The notes below the pieces were generated by a model that was not told the origin of the DNA, ran no database searches, and saw nothing but the letters and a program-made list of their open reading frames with translations. A DNA stretch of 64,000 bases from VFMC01 sp044238435 (lineage in GTDB: Bacteria; Actinomycetota; Acidimicrobiia; Acidimicrobiales; Ilumatobacteraceae): the NCBI GenBank assembly GCA_044238435.1, contig JBIIDH010000002.1:1-64000 (forward strand), written 5' to 3'. Shown piece by piece: positions 47,401 through 56,882 of this stretch (position 1 is its first letter; the number at the start of each line of letters is the position of its first letter). The translations under genes were made by a program, and so were the position numbers.

Positions 47401-48228
47401 CCACCGGCTGTCGCCGGGCGGGTGGCGCTGCCCGACGGCACCGAGGCGCAGGTGGTCGCCCCGTCGTCGACCCCGCTCGAACCGTCGGCTGCGCAGCGGG
47501 CCACCCCGGTGCGCCGGGTCGAGGTTCTGCCTCCGCACGTCGACGCTGCCCTCCTTCCTCCGTCGCGATCCGGGCCGGGTTCGTGGTGGCCGGTGTTGGG
47601 TGTCGACGCAGCAACCCTCGATGCAGCAGTGCTGGAGGTGCCCGACGGCGAGCACCTGCTGGTGGTGGGCCCGGCGCGCAGCGGCCGGTCGAACGCCCTG
47701 CGGTGGATCGAGCGCACCTGGCTGCAGAGCGGCGCCGGCGCGTCGGTGTGGCTGTCGCCCCGGGCGGCGCAGCGAGCGGGAATCGCCATCGCCGACGAGG
47801 TCGATGGCGTGCTCGCCACGATCGACGGGATGCTCGCCAGTGGGCAGCGGTGCCTGGTGCTCGTCGACGATGCCGAACGGGTGCCCGACGGCGCGGGTCG
47901 GCTCGAGGCGTTGGTGTCGTCGACGCGGCCGGGGCTCACGGTGGTGGCGGCAGGCCGAGCTGAGGCACTCCGCACGCGGTACGGCGACTGGACGGCAGCG
48001 GTACGGCGCAGTCGACTCGGTCTGGTGGCCGCCTCGTCGCACGAACTCGACGGCGACATACTCGGCGTCACCCTGCCGCGGCGCTGTCCCGTGATGCCAC
48101 GTCCCGGGTTGATGCACCTCGTCGATCACACCGGTTGTCGGCTGCTGCAGGTGCCGTTCGTCCCGCTCCACGACCTCGAGCAGCCGAGCGATCGAGGTGC
48201 GGCGCGTGCACATCGGCTCCGGCTTTGA
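44458..48228 (+). CDS. FHA-FtsK/SpoIIIE ATPase, EssC/EccC-like
   Basis: 1256 aa. Residues 5-85 form an FHA-like beta-domain (GTHLVGRAPQAAV). Two membrane helices lie at about 140-182. Three FtsK-type ATPase modules follow. The first has intact Walker A GTTGAGKSELL (536), DYKGGAAFD and Walker B LLVVVDEFAAL (637), then LLLATQRPAG. The second has GAPGSGVSST (821, Lys lost). The third has GPARSGRSNA (1071, Lys to Arg). The plan is that of EssC/EccC, the motor of type VII secretion. No EccB, EccD, EsaA or mycosin is adjacent, and the lone WXG100 gene is 34 kb away. It may serve a minimal or dispersed system. Confidence 0.85.
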   Translation: MTTWQVCWTAGPDAGASRLLAAGTHLVGRAPQAAVRCADTLLEPFHLRLDLSDDRWQVCQLAGRLPIRCGPDSIEVGTSTLRITRAPAGSVATVSCAEPGTVVRAPRAAPQGAPIPLVGAPTVPTASHLSSGLDHSGAASTLVPAAVACAAAMMVAALIGQPLMALFAVVGLLASGAGAAVQFRGTRRRHRSAVAAEQREAAAWRDAVDAQCRAWTTSWCSRHGSLADRLAVLAHRGAGLWERRPDHGDAFTVPIGTGSLSWSPVVEPVCVGAAEPRSVDHLPVVVDLVGGAVVAVRGPLADSVVRSCLVQLACQTGPADWRLVVLSVNPERWSWCAPLPQAQHPEHGPLVGDDGALAEGLRDDAVAHTVVVTDRADLLTVRTSMLRRMLAGSGPPAVLLVSDDAAAVPAVCTALIDTRQDGGARFVPDTRAANDVVQVRLAGLGLAPAADAAARLARFHDPEDPRSGDGAVPTRVDLVDLLRSAGTDPLDPVSIAAGWRSAAVDAAPACPLGRTGGDARVDLDLVADGPHGLVAGTTGAGKSELLRSLVTGLACRVPPDQLAMVLVDYKGGAAFDSCARLPHVVAVITDLDGRLAERALRGLQAELARREHAVRCLGAADLAAARRRCDSPVFPRLLVVVDEFAALAAEQPSFLHALVGIAQRGRSLGLHLLLATQRPAGVVDDDIRANTQLRLALRLHDRADALDVVGDPAPAMLSRRTPGRAVLRLGADELITFQTALLDDGDAVVDAVRQAAGLLGAEPPGSPWSEPLPAVLSADEAGRRLGAAATPTMVGVIDLPDERRCTPLEWGPSSGALAVLGAPGSGVSSTLVAVARAALSSDGARGVLVLDAGGDPRWDDVARHPRCTGVVRLHERERLWRAFRWVADRLDAAEVPLHPMVVLVDGLGALRRDLDDLDRMAEFEVLQRALGDTSGRVAVAAGADGAAALPGAFVAHSTHRWVLHLHDRGDAAALGVSPSAVPPAVAGRVALPDGTEAQVVAPSSTPLEPSAAQRATPVRRVEVLPPHVDAALLPPSRSGPGSWWPVLGVDAATLDAAVLEVPDGEHLLVVGPARSGRSNALRWIERTWLQSGAGASVWLSPRAAQRAGIAIADEVDGVLATIDGMLASGQRCLVLVDDAERVPDGAGRLEALVSSTRPGLTVVAAGRAEALRTRYGDWTAAVRRSRLGLVAASSHELDGDILGVTLPRRCPVMPRPGLMHLVDHTGCRLLQVPFVPLHDLEQPSDRGAARAHRLRL

Positions 48229-48241
48229 CAAAATGTAAAAC

Positions 48242-50878
48242 GTGACCGAACTGGCCGATCCCACCGCACCTCCCACGACCGTCGACCTCGTCGTCAACGG
48301 CACGCCGGTGTCGGTACGCGCCGACCATCCGCACCTGTTGGCTGCGCTGCGCGACGAACTCGACATCACCTCGCCGAAGGACGGCTGCTCGCCGAGCGGA
48401 CAGTGCGGCTGTTGCACCGTCCACATCGACGGCAAGGCCGTGGTCAGTTGCCAGACGTCGCTCGCCAAGGCGGCCGGCAAGCAGGTGCTCACCCTCGAAG
48501 GTGTCGAGCCGACCGAGCGCAAGGCGTTCGCCGATGCGTTCGCCGCCTGCGGTGGCCTGCAGTGCGGGTTCTGCATCCCGGGCATCGTCATGCGGGCCAA
48601 GGCCCAGATCGACAAGAAGGGCGCGGCGCTCGAGCGCAGCGACATGGCCCGCCACCTCGGCGCGCACCTCTGCCGCTGCACCGGCTACGTGAAGGTGCTC
48701 GACGCCATCGAAGCCGTCGCCCAGGGCACCGCCTGCGCGCCGGCCCTGTCGGGCGAGGTGGGTGGCGACGGCGCCAAGTACGAGGCCGCCGAACTCGCCC
48801 TCGGCGACCGCGGCTACATCGACGACATGCGCGTGCCCGGCACGCTGCACGCGGCGCTGCGTCTCACCGACCACACCCGCGCCGACATCGTGGCCGTCCA
48901 CACCGAGGCCGCGCTCGCCGCGCCCGGTGTGCACGCCGTGTTCACCGCCGCCGACATCCCCGGCGAGGTGTACGTCGGTCTCATCCACAAGGACTGGCCG
49001 GTGATGATCGGCGTCGGCCAGCGCACCAGTTACGCGGGCGACGTGCTGGCGGTGGTGGTGGCCGACACCCGCGAGCAGGCCCGTGCCGCGGCGAAACTCG
49101 TCACCGTCGACTACACGGTGCACCAGCCCGTCACCGACGCCGTCGCCGCGCTCGAACCCGGTGCGCCGGTGGCGGTGTGGAACACGCCCAGCAATGTGCT
49201 GAGCACCAGCGAGTACGCCCGTGGCGACGTCGATGCGGCGCTGGCCGCCTCCATGCACACCGTGCACCAGGTGTTCCAGACCCAGCGCATCGAGCATGCG
49301 TTCCTCGAACCCGAGAGCACGCTGGCCGTGCCCGCCACCCGTCCCGACGGCAGCCGCCACCTGCAGGTGTACTCGGGTGGTCAGGGCGTGTGGGACGACC
49401 GCAACGACATCGCCCGCATGCTTGCCGTGGGCAACGAGGCGGTCACCGTCACCCTCGTCTCCAACGGCGGTGCGTTCGGTGGCAAGGAAGACATGAGCAA
49501 CCAGGCGCACGCCTCGCTGGCCGCCTGGCTGCTCGACCGGCCGGTGAAGTGCACGCTCTCGCGTGAAGAGAGCCTCATCATGCACGCCAAGCGTCATCCC
49601 ATCCGGCTCGAGTACTGGGCCGGCTGCGACGCCGACGGACGCCTCACTGCGCTGCGCGTGCGCGCCATCGGCGACAGCGGTGCCTACGCCAGCGTGGGCA
49701 TGAAGGTGCTCGAGCGTGCTGCCGGCCACGCCAGCGGCCCGTATCGCGTGCCCACCATCGATGTGCACTCGGTCGCCGTGCGCACCAACAACCCGGTGTG
49801 CGGTGCATTCCGCGGCTTCGGTGCCAACCAGGCGCAGTTCGCGATGGAGGGTGTGCTCGACCGGTTGGCCGAACAGGTGGGCATCAGCGGGTGGGAGATC
49901 CGCAAGCGCAACGTCATCCACCCCGGCGAGGTGTGGGGCCCCGGCCAGATCATGGACGACGGCTGTGGCGGCGCCGAGGCGTGCCTCGACGCGGTGAAGC
50001 CGATGTACGACGAGGCACGCGCCGCCGGCTATGCGGTGGGCCTCGGCCTCGGCCTGAAGAACAGCGGTCTCGGCAACGGCTTCCGCGAGGTGTGCCGGGC
50101 GGTCGTGCGCTTCCGCGAGCCCGAGGGCGACGGCCCCGGCACGGTTGAGGTGCGCCACGCGTGGACCGAGATGGGCCAGGGCGTGCACACCGTGGCGCTG
50201 CAGGTTGCGGCCGGCGAGTTGGGTATCGACCCGAACCGCATCGAGGTCATCGTCGACACCACTCGCGAACTCGGCTTCGGCCAGACCACCGGTTCTCGCG
50301 GCACGCTGATGGCGGCCGGCTCGGTGCAGAAGGCGTGCGCGGCTGCACTGGCCGACGGCTGCCGCCCCGAGGTCGACTACGTGGGCGAGCACATCGTCGA
50401 CTGGACGCACCACCTCGGCGACCCCGAGCACCCGAACCCCACCATCCACGCGGCCTTCGGTTACGCCGCGCAGCTGGTGCTGGTCGACCGCGCCACCGGC
50501 GGCATCGCCAAGGTGGTGGCCATCCACGACGTGGGCAAGGCGGTGAACCCGCAGCTGTGTGTCGGCCAGATCGAGGGCAGCGTGCACATGGGCCTGGGGT
50601 ATGCGCTCAGCGAAGACTTCCCGTCCGACCCCGAGACCGGCTTCCCCACCAACATGACGCTGCGGTCGCTCGGCATCCTGCGCGCCAAGAACGTGCCGCC
50701 CATCGAGGTGCACCTCGTCGAGGTGCCCCAGCCGCGCTCGCCCTATGGCATCAAGGGCGTCGGCGAGATCGGCCTGGTTCCCACCGCGCCTGCGGTGGCG
50801 GCGGCGTTGCACGAACTCGACGGCGAGTGGCGCAGCGTGCTGCCGATGCGCCGCGGCACCACCTCGCCAGACGACTGA
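48242..50878 (+). CDS. Fused 2Fe-2S/molybdopterin oxidoreductase (xanthine-dehydrogenase family)
   Basis: 878 aa, GTG 48242; CAAAAT 7 nt upstream is a weak -10. Residues 12-85 bind the first 2Fe-2S (DGCSPSGQCGCCTVHIDG), 95-160 the second (CGGLQCGFCIPG and CRCTGYVKV). The molybdenum domains then follow with GGAFGGKEDMSNQAH, GAFRGFGANQAQFAMEG and the catalytic Glu in IKGVGEIGLVPTAPA. The flavin domain of xanthine dehydrogenase is missing, as in Desulfovibrio aldehyde oxidoreductase, so electrons must go to another acceptor. It hydroxylates aldehydes or N-heterocycles; the substrate is unknown. It follows the FtsK-type gene by 13 nt. Confidence 0.92.
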   Translation: MTELADPTAPPTTVDLVVNGTPVSVRADHPHLLAALRDELDITSPKDGCSPSGQCGCCTVHIDGKAVVSCQTSLAKAAGKQVLTLEGVEPTERKAFADAFAACGGLQCGFCIPGIVMRAKAQIDKKGAALERSDMARHLGAHLCRCTGYVKVLDAIEAVAQGTACAPALSGEVGGDGAKYEAAELALGDRGYIDDMRVPGTLHAALRLTDHTRADIVAVHTEAALAAPGVHAVFTAADIPGEVYVGLIHKDWPVMIGVGQRTSYAGDVLAVVVADTREQARAAAKLVTVDYTVHQPVTDAVAALEPGAPVAVWNTPSNVLSTSEYARGDVDAALAASMHTVHQVFQTQRIEHAFLEPESTLAVPATRPDGSRHLQVYSGGQGVWDDRNDIARMLAVGNEAVTVTLVSNGGAFGGKEDMSNQAHASLAAWLLDRPVKCTLSREESLIMHAKRHPIRLEYWAGCDADGRLTALRVRAIGDSGAYASVGMKVLERAAGHASGPYRVPTIDVHSVAVRTNNPVCGAFRGFGANQAQFAMEGVLDRLAEQVGISGWEIRKRNVIHPGEVWGPGQIMDDGCGGAEACLDAVKPMYDEARAAGYAVGLGLGLKNSGLGNGFREVCRAVVRFREPEGDGPGTVEVRHAWTEMGQGVHTVALQVAAGELGIDPNRIEVIVDTTRELGFGQTTGSRGTLMAAGSVQKACAAALADGCRPEVDYVGEHIVDWTHHLGDPEHPNPTIHAAFGYAAQLVLVDRATGGIAKVVAIHDVGKAVNPQLCVGQIEGSVHMGLGYALSEDFPSDPETGFPTNMTLRSLGILRAKNVPPIEVHLVEVPQPRSPYGIKGVGEIGLVPTAPAVAAALHELDGEWRSVLPMRRGTTSPDD

Positions 50879-50900
50879 CCCGTCGTCGATGGGTGGCTGA

Positions 50901-50906
50901 TACCGT
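50901..50906 (+). promoter_or_regulatory. Leaderless -10 element of acyl-CoA dehydrogenase gene
   Basis: TACCGT, then 6 nt, then GTG 50913; no Shine-Dalgarno. Confidence 0.6.
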
Positions 50907-50912
50907 CCGGCT

Positions 50913-52169
50913 GTGGGTGACGACGCCGCGGTGACACCAGACGCGATACGCGCCGAGGTGCGGGCCTGGGTGGCCGCGAACTGGCACCCCGACCTGGCGT
51001 TGCTCGACTGGCGTGAACGATTGCTCACCAGCGGGTGGGCGGTGCCCTCGTGGCCCGAGCAATGGTTCGGCCGGGGTCTGCCCGAGTGGAGTGTGCCGCT
51101 GGTGCAGGCCGAGATCCTGGGCGCCGGCGCCGTGGGCATCCCGGTGGGCGGTGGCACCGGCCTCGCTGCGCCCACCATCCTCACCCACGGACCCGACGAG
51201 GTGCGCGAACGGTTCCTGCGGCCCATCCTCACCGGGGCCGAGACGTGGTGCCAGTTGTTCAGCGAGCCGGGCGCGGGCAGCGACCTGGCCGGCCTCAGCA
51301 CCCGCGCCGAGCGCGATGGCGATGAATGGGTGGTGAACGGGCAGAAGGTGTGGAACACCAGCGCCCACCACGCCGACTTCGGCATCCTGGTGGCCCGCAC
51401 CGACTGGGACGCCACCAAGCACCGCGGTCTCACCTACTTCGCCCTGCCGATGCACCAGCCCGGTGTGGAGGTGCGCCCGTTGCGCCAGATGAACCGGCAC
51501 AGTTCGTTCAACGAGGTGTTCCTCACCGATGCGCGCATCCCGGCCGAGTTCGTCATCGGCGCACCCGGCGACGGGTGGAACGTGGCGCTCACCACGCTGG
51601 CGTTCGAACGGCGGATGGGCACCCTCGGCCGGCCGCAGTACTCGGCGGCGCCGGGCCGGGCGCTCGACGAGGCGCGCCACGAGGCCGACGAGTACTACCG
51701 CACCTACGCCTGGTACCCGCAGCGTGCGGGTCGGGTCGACCTGGTGCCCGAGCGCGCCGCGGCCACCGGGCGCAACGTCGACCCACTGGTGCGTCAGCAG
51801 ATCGCCCGGCTGGTCGAACTGCAGCGCACCGCGCAGTGGACCGCGGCACGGGCCCGGGCGGCGCTGGCGCTGGGCCGGTCGCCGGGTGCGGAGGGGTCGC
51901 TGGCGAAGCTGGCGCTCAGCGGCATCGCCCGCCAGGCCCATCACGTGCACACCCTGCTGGCCGGCGCCGACGGCATGCTCACCGGCGCCGACAGCCCACT
52001 GGGCGGGGTCATCGCCGAGATCCTCGTCAGCACACCCGCGCAGTCCATCGCCGGCGGCACCGACGAGATCCAGCACAACATCATCGGCGAGAAGGTGCTG
52101 GGCCTGCCGCGCGAACCGTCGGTCGACAACGACCAGCCGTTCCGCACGATCGCCCGCACTGCCCGCTGA
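50913..52169 (+). CDS. Acyl-CoA dehydrogenase (FadE type)
   Basis: 418 aa. FAD-dependent alpha,beta-dehydrogenation of acyl-CoA. CQLFSEPGAGSDLAGLSTRA is the FAD/substrate motif, VVNGQKVWNTSAHHADFGIL follows, and GGTDEIQHNIIGEKVLGLPR is the C-terminal signature. About 35 residues between the middle and C-terminal domains (HEADEYYRTYAWYPQRAGRV) are longer than in MCAD, as in actinobacterial FadE subfamilies. The start GTG 50913 has a leaderless -10. The partner genes of a beta-oxidation operon are not adjacent, so the chain type, possibly a steroid or branched acyl group, is not known. Confidence 0.93.
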   Translation: MGDDAAVTPDAIRAEVRAWVAANWHPDLALLDWRERLLTSGWAVPSWPEQWFGRGLPEWSVPLVQAEILGAGAVGIPVGGGTGLAAPTILTHGPDEVRERFLRPILTGAETWCQLFSEPGAGSDLAGLSTRAERDGDEWVVNGQKVWNTSAHHADFGILVARTDWDATKHRGLTYFALPMHQPGVEVRPLRQMNRHSSFNEVFLTDARIPAEFVIGAPGDGWNVALTTLAFERRMGTLGRPQYSAAPGRALDEARHEADEYYRTYAWYPQRAGRVDLVPERAAATGRNVDPLVRQQIARLVELQRTAQWTAARARAALALGRSPGAEGSLAKLALSGIARQAHHVHTLLAGADGMLTGADSPLGGVIAEILVSTPAQSIAGGTDEIQHNIIGEKVLGLPREPSVDNDQPFRTIARTAR

Positions 52170-52333
52170 CATCCGCTACTGCGGGCCGAGGGAGTTGGTT
52201 CCCGGTGCCCGGGGTGCAGACACCGCGGCTCGATCGGCCGAGTTGATTGCCGGAGCACCCTGGGTGACGGACGGTCTGTTCTACGCACGGTATGCGCCGT
52301 GGGCGATGACCAGGCGACAGAGAGGCCTCCATC

Positions 52334-54391
52334 ATGACGCTAGACACCGGATCGTCGACGGAGCGTGAGCCCGACGCGTCTTCCCGGCCGATGGTCGTGG
52401 TGAACGGGAAGCTGATCCCCGACCAGCGCGACCCGAATCGTCGCCGTCATCTCGCTCAGTTCGAACGCCGTGTGACGCCGCCGGTGATCGTCGAGTCGAA
52501 CTCTCCCGACGCGGCAGCCCTCGCCACCAACGCTTCACCGGCGCGCGTCGAGCACCCACCGGTACCGCCGACGGTCGACCCAGAGCACACCACCGAGCCG
52601 GTGAACCTTCGCGGGCTCCTACTTCCGTTCGGCCACTACCTGGTCGACTCGCTGATGTGGGCCATCGCGATCGTGTTCACCCTGTGGATGCGGTACGACT
52701 TCGACACTGCACCCATCATGACCTGGGGCGTTGTTCTCATCGTGACCACCGCCTTCACCCTGCAGGGGGTGTTCGGCGTCACGAGCGGCCTCTACTCGCG
52801 GCGTTGGCGATACGGCAGCTTCGACGAGGTGAAGGCGTTGGCCGTGGCGATCTTCCTCACCGGCGCCACCCTGATGGTCTCGGTGCTGTCGTGGCGACCG
52901 GTGGGCATCCACCGATCGGTGGCGCCCATCGCCATGGCCATCACCCTGAACGGTGCCGTTGCCGTTCGCTCGGCGTGGCGGCTGCTGAAGGAGAAGCGCA
53001 CGCGGCCGACGACCGGCTCGCCGATCGTGGTGATCGGCGCCGGCGAGGATTCGTACCGGATCGTGGCCGCGCTGCTGGCCAACCCGGAGAGCCCGTACCG
53101 ACCCGCAGCCCTCCTCGACGACGACCCGTTGAAGGCGAATCTGCGTTGGCAGGGCGTGCGTGTGGAGGGCACGATCGGCGACCTCGAGGACGTGGTCGTC
53201 GACCACGGCGCCCGGACGGTGCTGCTTGCCATTCCGAATGCCTCGGGAGCGCTCGTCCAGAAGTTGAGCACCGAGTGCTATCGCCTCGACCTCGACCTGC
53301 TCGTCCTACCCACCGTCGACGGCCTGTTCGGATCGCCCACGTTGGCCGACATCCGGCCGGTATCGGAGGTCGACCTGCTCGGTCGGCGTCAGGTCGAGAT
53401 CGACGACACCGTGGTCACCAACTACATCACCGGTCGCCGCGTGCTCGTCACGGGCGCCGGCGGCAGCATCGGCAGCGAGTTGTGCCGACAGTTGGCGATG
53501 TTCCAGCCGGCCGAATTGATCATGCTCGACCGCGACGAGAGCGGCCTGCACGCCGTGCAGCTCAGTATCGAGGGCCGGGCGCTGTTGAGTTCGCCCGGAC
53601 TCGTGCTCGCCGACATCCGCGACCTCGGGCGCATGCACGAGATCTTCCAGGAATACCGCCCTCACGTGGTGTTCCACGCCGCTGCACTGAAGCACCTCCC
53701 GCTGCTCGAGACGGCGCCCGAGGAGGCGTGGAAGACCAATGTGCTCGGCACCCGCAACGTCCTTGCGGCTGCTGAGGCGAGCGGTGTGGAGCGCTTCGTC
53801 AACATCAGCACCGACAAAGCAGCCGATCCGTCGAGCGTGCTGGGGTACTCGAAGCGCATCACCGAGCGGATGACCGCGTCCGTTCCCTCGTCGGCCGCAG
53901 GAACCTATGTATCGGTGCGGTTCGGCAACGTGCTCGGCTCGCGCGGTTCGGTGCTCACTGCCTTCCGCGCCCAGGCCGAGACCGGCGGCCCGATCACCGT
54001 GACGCATCCCGATGTGACGCGGTACTTCATGACGATTGCAGAAGCCGTTCGACTGACCGTGTACGCCGGCGCGATCGGGACCGCCGGCGAGGTGATGGTG
54101 CTCGACATGGGTGAACCGGTTCGCATCTTCGACGTGGCTGCCCGATTCGCCCGGCTGCAGACGCCTCCGCTCGGCATCGTGTTCACGGGCCTGCGTCCCG
54201 GCGAGAAGATGCACGAAGACCTGATGGGCGAGACCGAGCTGGGCGAACGGCGCGTCCATCCCCTGGTCACCCATGTGCAGGTCCCGCCGCTGCCCGGCGA
54301 AGCGACGGCGCTGTTCGACGACGCAGCGCTGAAGGCGGGCCGCGATCTGTTGGCTGACATGGCGCTGTCGGAGTCGCGCCAGCAGGCGTAG
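52334..54391 (+). CDS. Nucleotide-sugar 4,6-dehydratase, FlaA1/WbpM type
   Basis: 685 aa, ATG 52334 with AGAGG about 9 nt upstream. Residues 95-215 have four membrane helices. A CoA-binding-like Rossmann fold comes next (SPIVVIGAGEDSYRIVAALL). The SDR domain starts at about 370 with RVLVTGAGGSIGSELCRQL; then VVFHAAALKHLPLLE, NVLGTRNVLAAAEASGVERF and NISTDKAADPSSVLGYSKR follow. This is the large membrane dehydratase/epimerase (WbpM, PglF) that acts on UDP-N-acetylhexosamines. The next gene is a DegT aminotransferase, the usual next step to an amino-4,6-dideoxy sugar. It opens the surface-glycan cluster. Confidence 0.92.
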   Translation: MTLDTGSSTEREPDASSRPMVVVNGKLIPDQRDPNRRRHLAQFERRVTPPVIVESNSPDAAALATNASPARVEHPPVPPTVDPEHTTEPVNLRGLLLPFGHYLVDSLMWAIAIVFTLWMRYDFDTAPIMTWGVVLIVTTAFTLQGVFGVTSGLYSRRWRYGSFDEVKALAVAIFLTGATLMVSVLSWRPVGIHRSVAPIAMAITLNGAVAVRSAWRLLKEKRTRPTTGSPIVVIGAGEDSYRIVAALLANPESPYRPAALLDDDPLKANLRWQGVRVEGTIGDLEDVVVDHGARTVLLAIPNASGALVQKLSTECYRLDLDLLVLPTVDGLFGSPTLADIRPVSEVDLLGRRQVEIDDTVVTNYITGRRVLVTGAGGSIGSELCRQLAMFQPAELIMLDRDESGLHAVQLSIEGRALLSSPGLVLADIRDLGRMHEIFQEYRPHVVFHAAALKHLPLLETAPEEAWKTNVLGTRNVLAAAEASGVERFVNISTDKAADPSSVLGYSKRITERMTASVPSSAAGTYVSVRFGNVLGSRGSVLTAFRAQAETGGPITVTHPDVTRYFMTIAEAVRLTVYAGAIGTAGEVMVLDMGEPVRIFDVAARFARLQTPPLGIVFTGLRPGEKMHEDLMGETELGERRVHPLVTHVQVPPLPGEATALFDDAALKAGRDLLADMALSESRQQA

Positions 54392-54401
54392 GACCGGGTC
54401 G

Positions 54402-55561
<1,160 letters not shown>

Positions 55562-55562
<1 letters not shown>

Positions 55563-56875
55563 TGAAGACCGATACCGACGTGATGGACGGCCTACTCGCC
55601 CGGCTGGCCGATCGAACGGCCCGCGTCGTGGTGATGGGGCAGGGCTACGTCGGCCTTCCGGTGGCCATGCGTGCCTCGGCTGTCGGCTTCCCCGTGGTCG
55701 GCTTCGAGGTGTCGAACGACCGGGTGAAGGCCCTTCAGGCCGGACAGAGCTATGTGGGTGATGTGAGCGACGCCGAGCTGCAGGCTGCGCTTGCAGCCGG
55801 ATACCTGCCCACCACCGATACGGGTGATCTCGCCGGGTTCGACGTGGCGGTGATCAGCGTCCCCACACCGTTGCACGATGGTCTCCCCGACCTGTCCTTC
55901 ATCGAGCAGGCGGGCGAGACCCTCGCCCGGTTCCTGCGGCCCGGTTGCTGTGTGATCCTCGAGAGCACCACCTACCCCGGTACCACCGAGGAACTGCTGG
56001 CGCCGATTCTGGAAGCAGGCTCGGGGCTGCGCCGCGGCCAGTACGCGATCGGTTACTCGCCGGAACGCATCGACCCGGGCAACGCCACCTATGGCCTCGT
56101 CAACACGCCGAAGGTCACCAGCGGTGTCGATGCCGCCTCGCTGGCAGCGGTCGACGGATTCTTCGCCGCCCTCGTCGATCGCACCGTGCCGGTCGGGTCT
56201 CCTGCCGAGGCCGAACTGGTGAAGTTGCTCGAGAACACCTTCCGCCACGTCAACATCGCCCTGGTGAACGAGTTGGCGATGTTCGCCCGCGAACTGGGGG
56301 TCGATGTGTGGCGGGCGATCGATGCTGCGTCGACCAAGCCGTTCGGTTACATGCGGTTCACCCCGGGGCCAGGTGTCGGCGGCCACTGCCTGCCGATCGA
56401 TCCGAGCTACCTCGCCTGGCGCGTGAAGCAGCACCTCGGCCACACCTTCCGGTTCGTCGAATTGGCCAACGACGTGAACGAGCACATGCCCGACTACGTG
56501 CATCGCCGGGTGACCGAGTTGCTGAACCGGCAGCGCAAGAGCGTGAACGGTAGCCGGGTGCTGCTCCTTGGCCTCGCCTACAAGCGCGGCACCAGCGACT
56601 GGCGCGAGAGCCCCAGTGTGGGTGTCGCCGAGCGGCTCGAGGCCAGTGGTGCCGAGGTGGTGTTCTGCGATCCGTACATCGCCGAGGTGAATGCACAGCA
56701 CGTTCCGCATCCGCTGGTGCCGTTCATGCCCGAGACCCTCTCGACTGCGGATCTCGTCGTGGTGCTCGTCGACCACCCCGAGTTCGATCCTGCGGTGATC
56801 GCCGAGCACGCCCGGTTGGTGTTCGACACCAAGAACCTGCTGCGGGGACACACCTTCTCGGGCGAGATCCTCTAG
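55562..56875 (+). CDS. Nucleotide-sugar dehydrogenase (UDP-N-acetylhexosamine/glucose type)
   Basis: 437 aa, ATG 55562 with AAGGAG 7 nt upstream. The NAD motif VVVMGQGYVGLPVAMRASAV is at about 21-40. VISVPTPLHDGLPDLSFIEQ, ESTTYPGTTEELLAPILE and YSPERIDPGNATYGLVNTPK follow. The catalytic Cys is about residue 276 in GVGGHCLPIDPSYLAW. It oxidises C6 of a UDP-sugar in two steps to the uronate. The ESTTYPGTT and DPSYLAW pattern is that of UDP-N-acetylglucosamine/mannosamine dehydrogenases (WbpA/VipA group) rather than UDP-glucose dehydrogenase. It supplies acidic sugar for the polymer made by this cluster. Confidence 0.92.
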
Positions 56876-56882
56876 AGGGCCA

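Noticed and set aside
48068..51433. Minus-strand open frame of 1121 codons opposite the oxidoreductase gene
   Set aside because: It is His/Gly/Arg-rich with no recognisable domain. It is the usual mirror of G/C-biased third positions on the real plus-strand genes.
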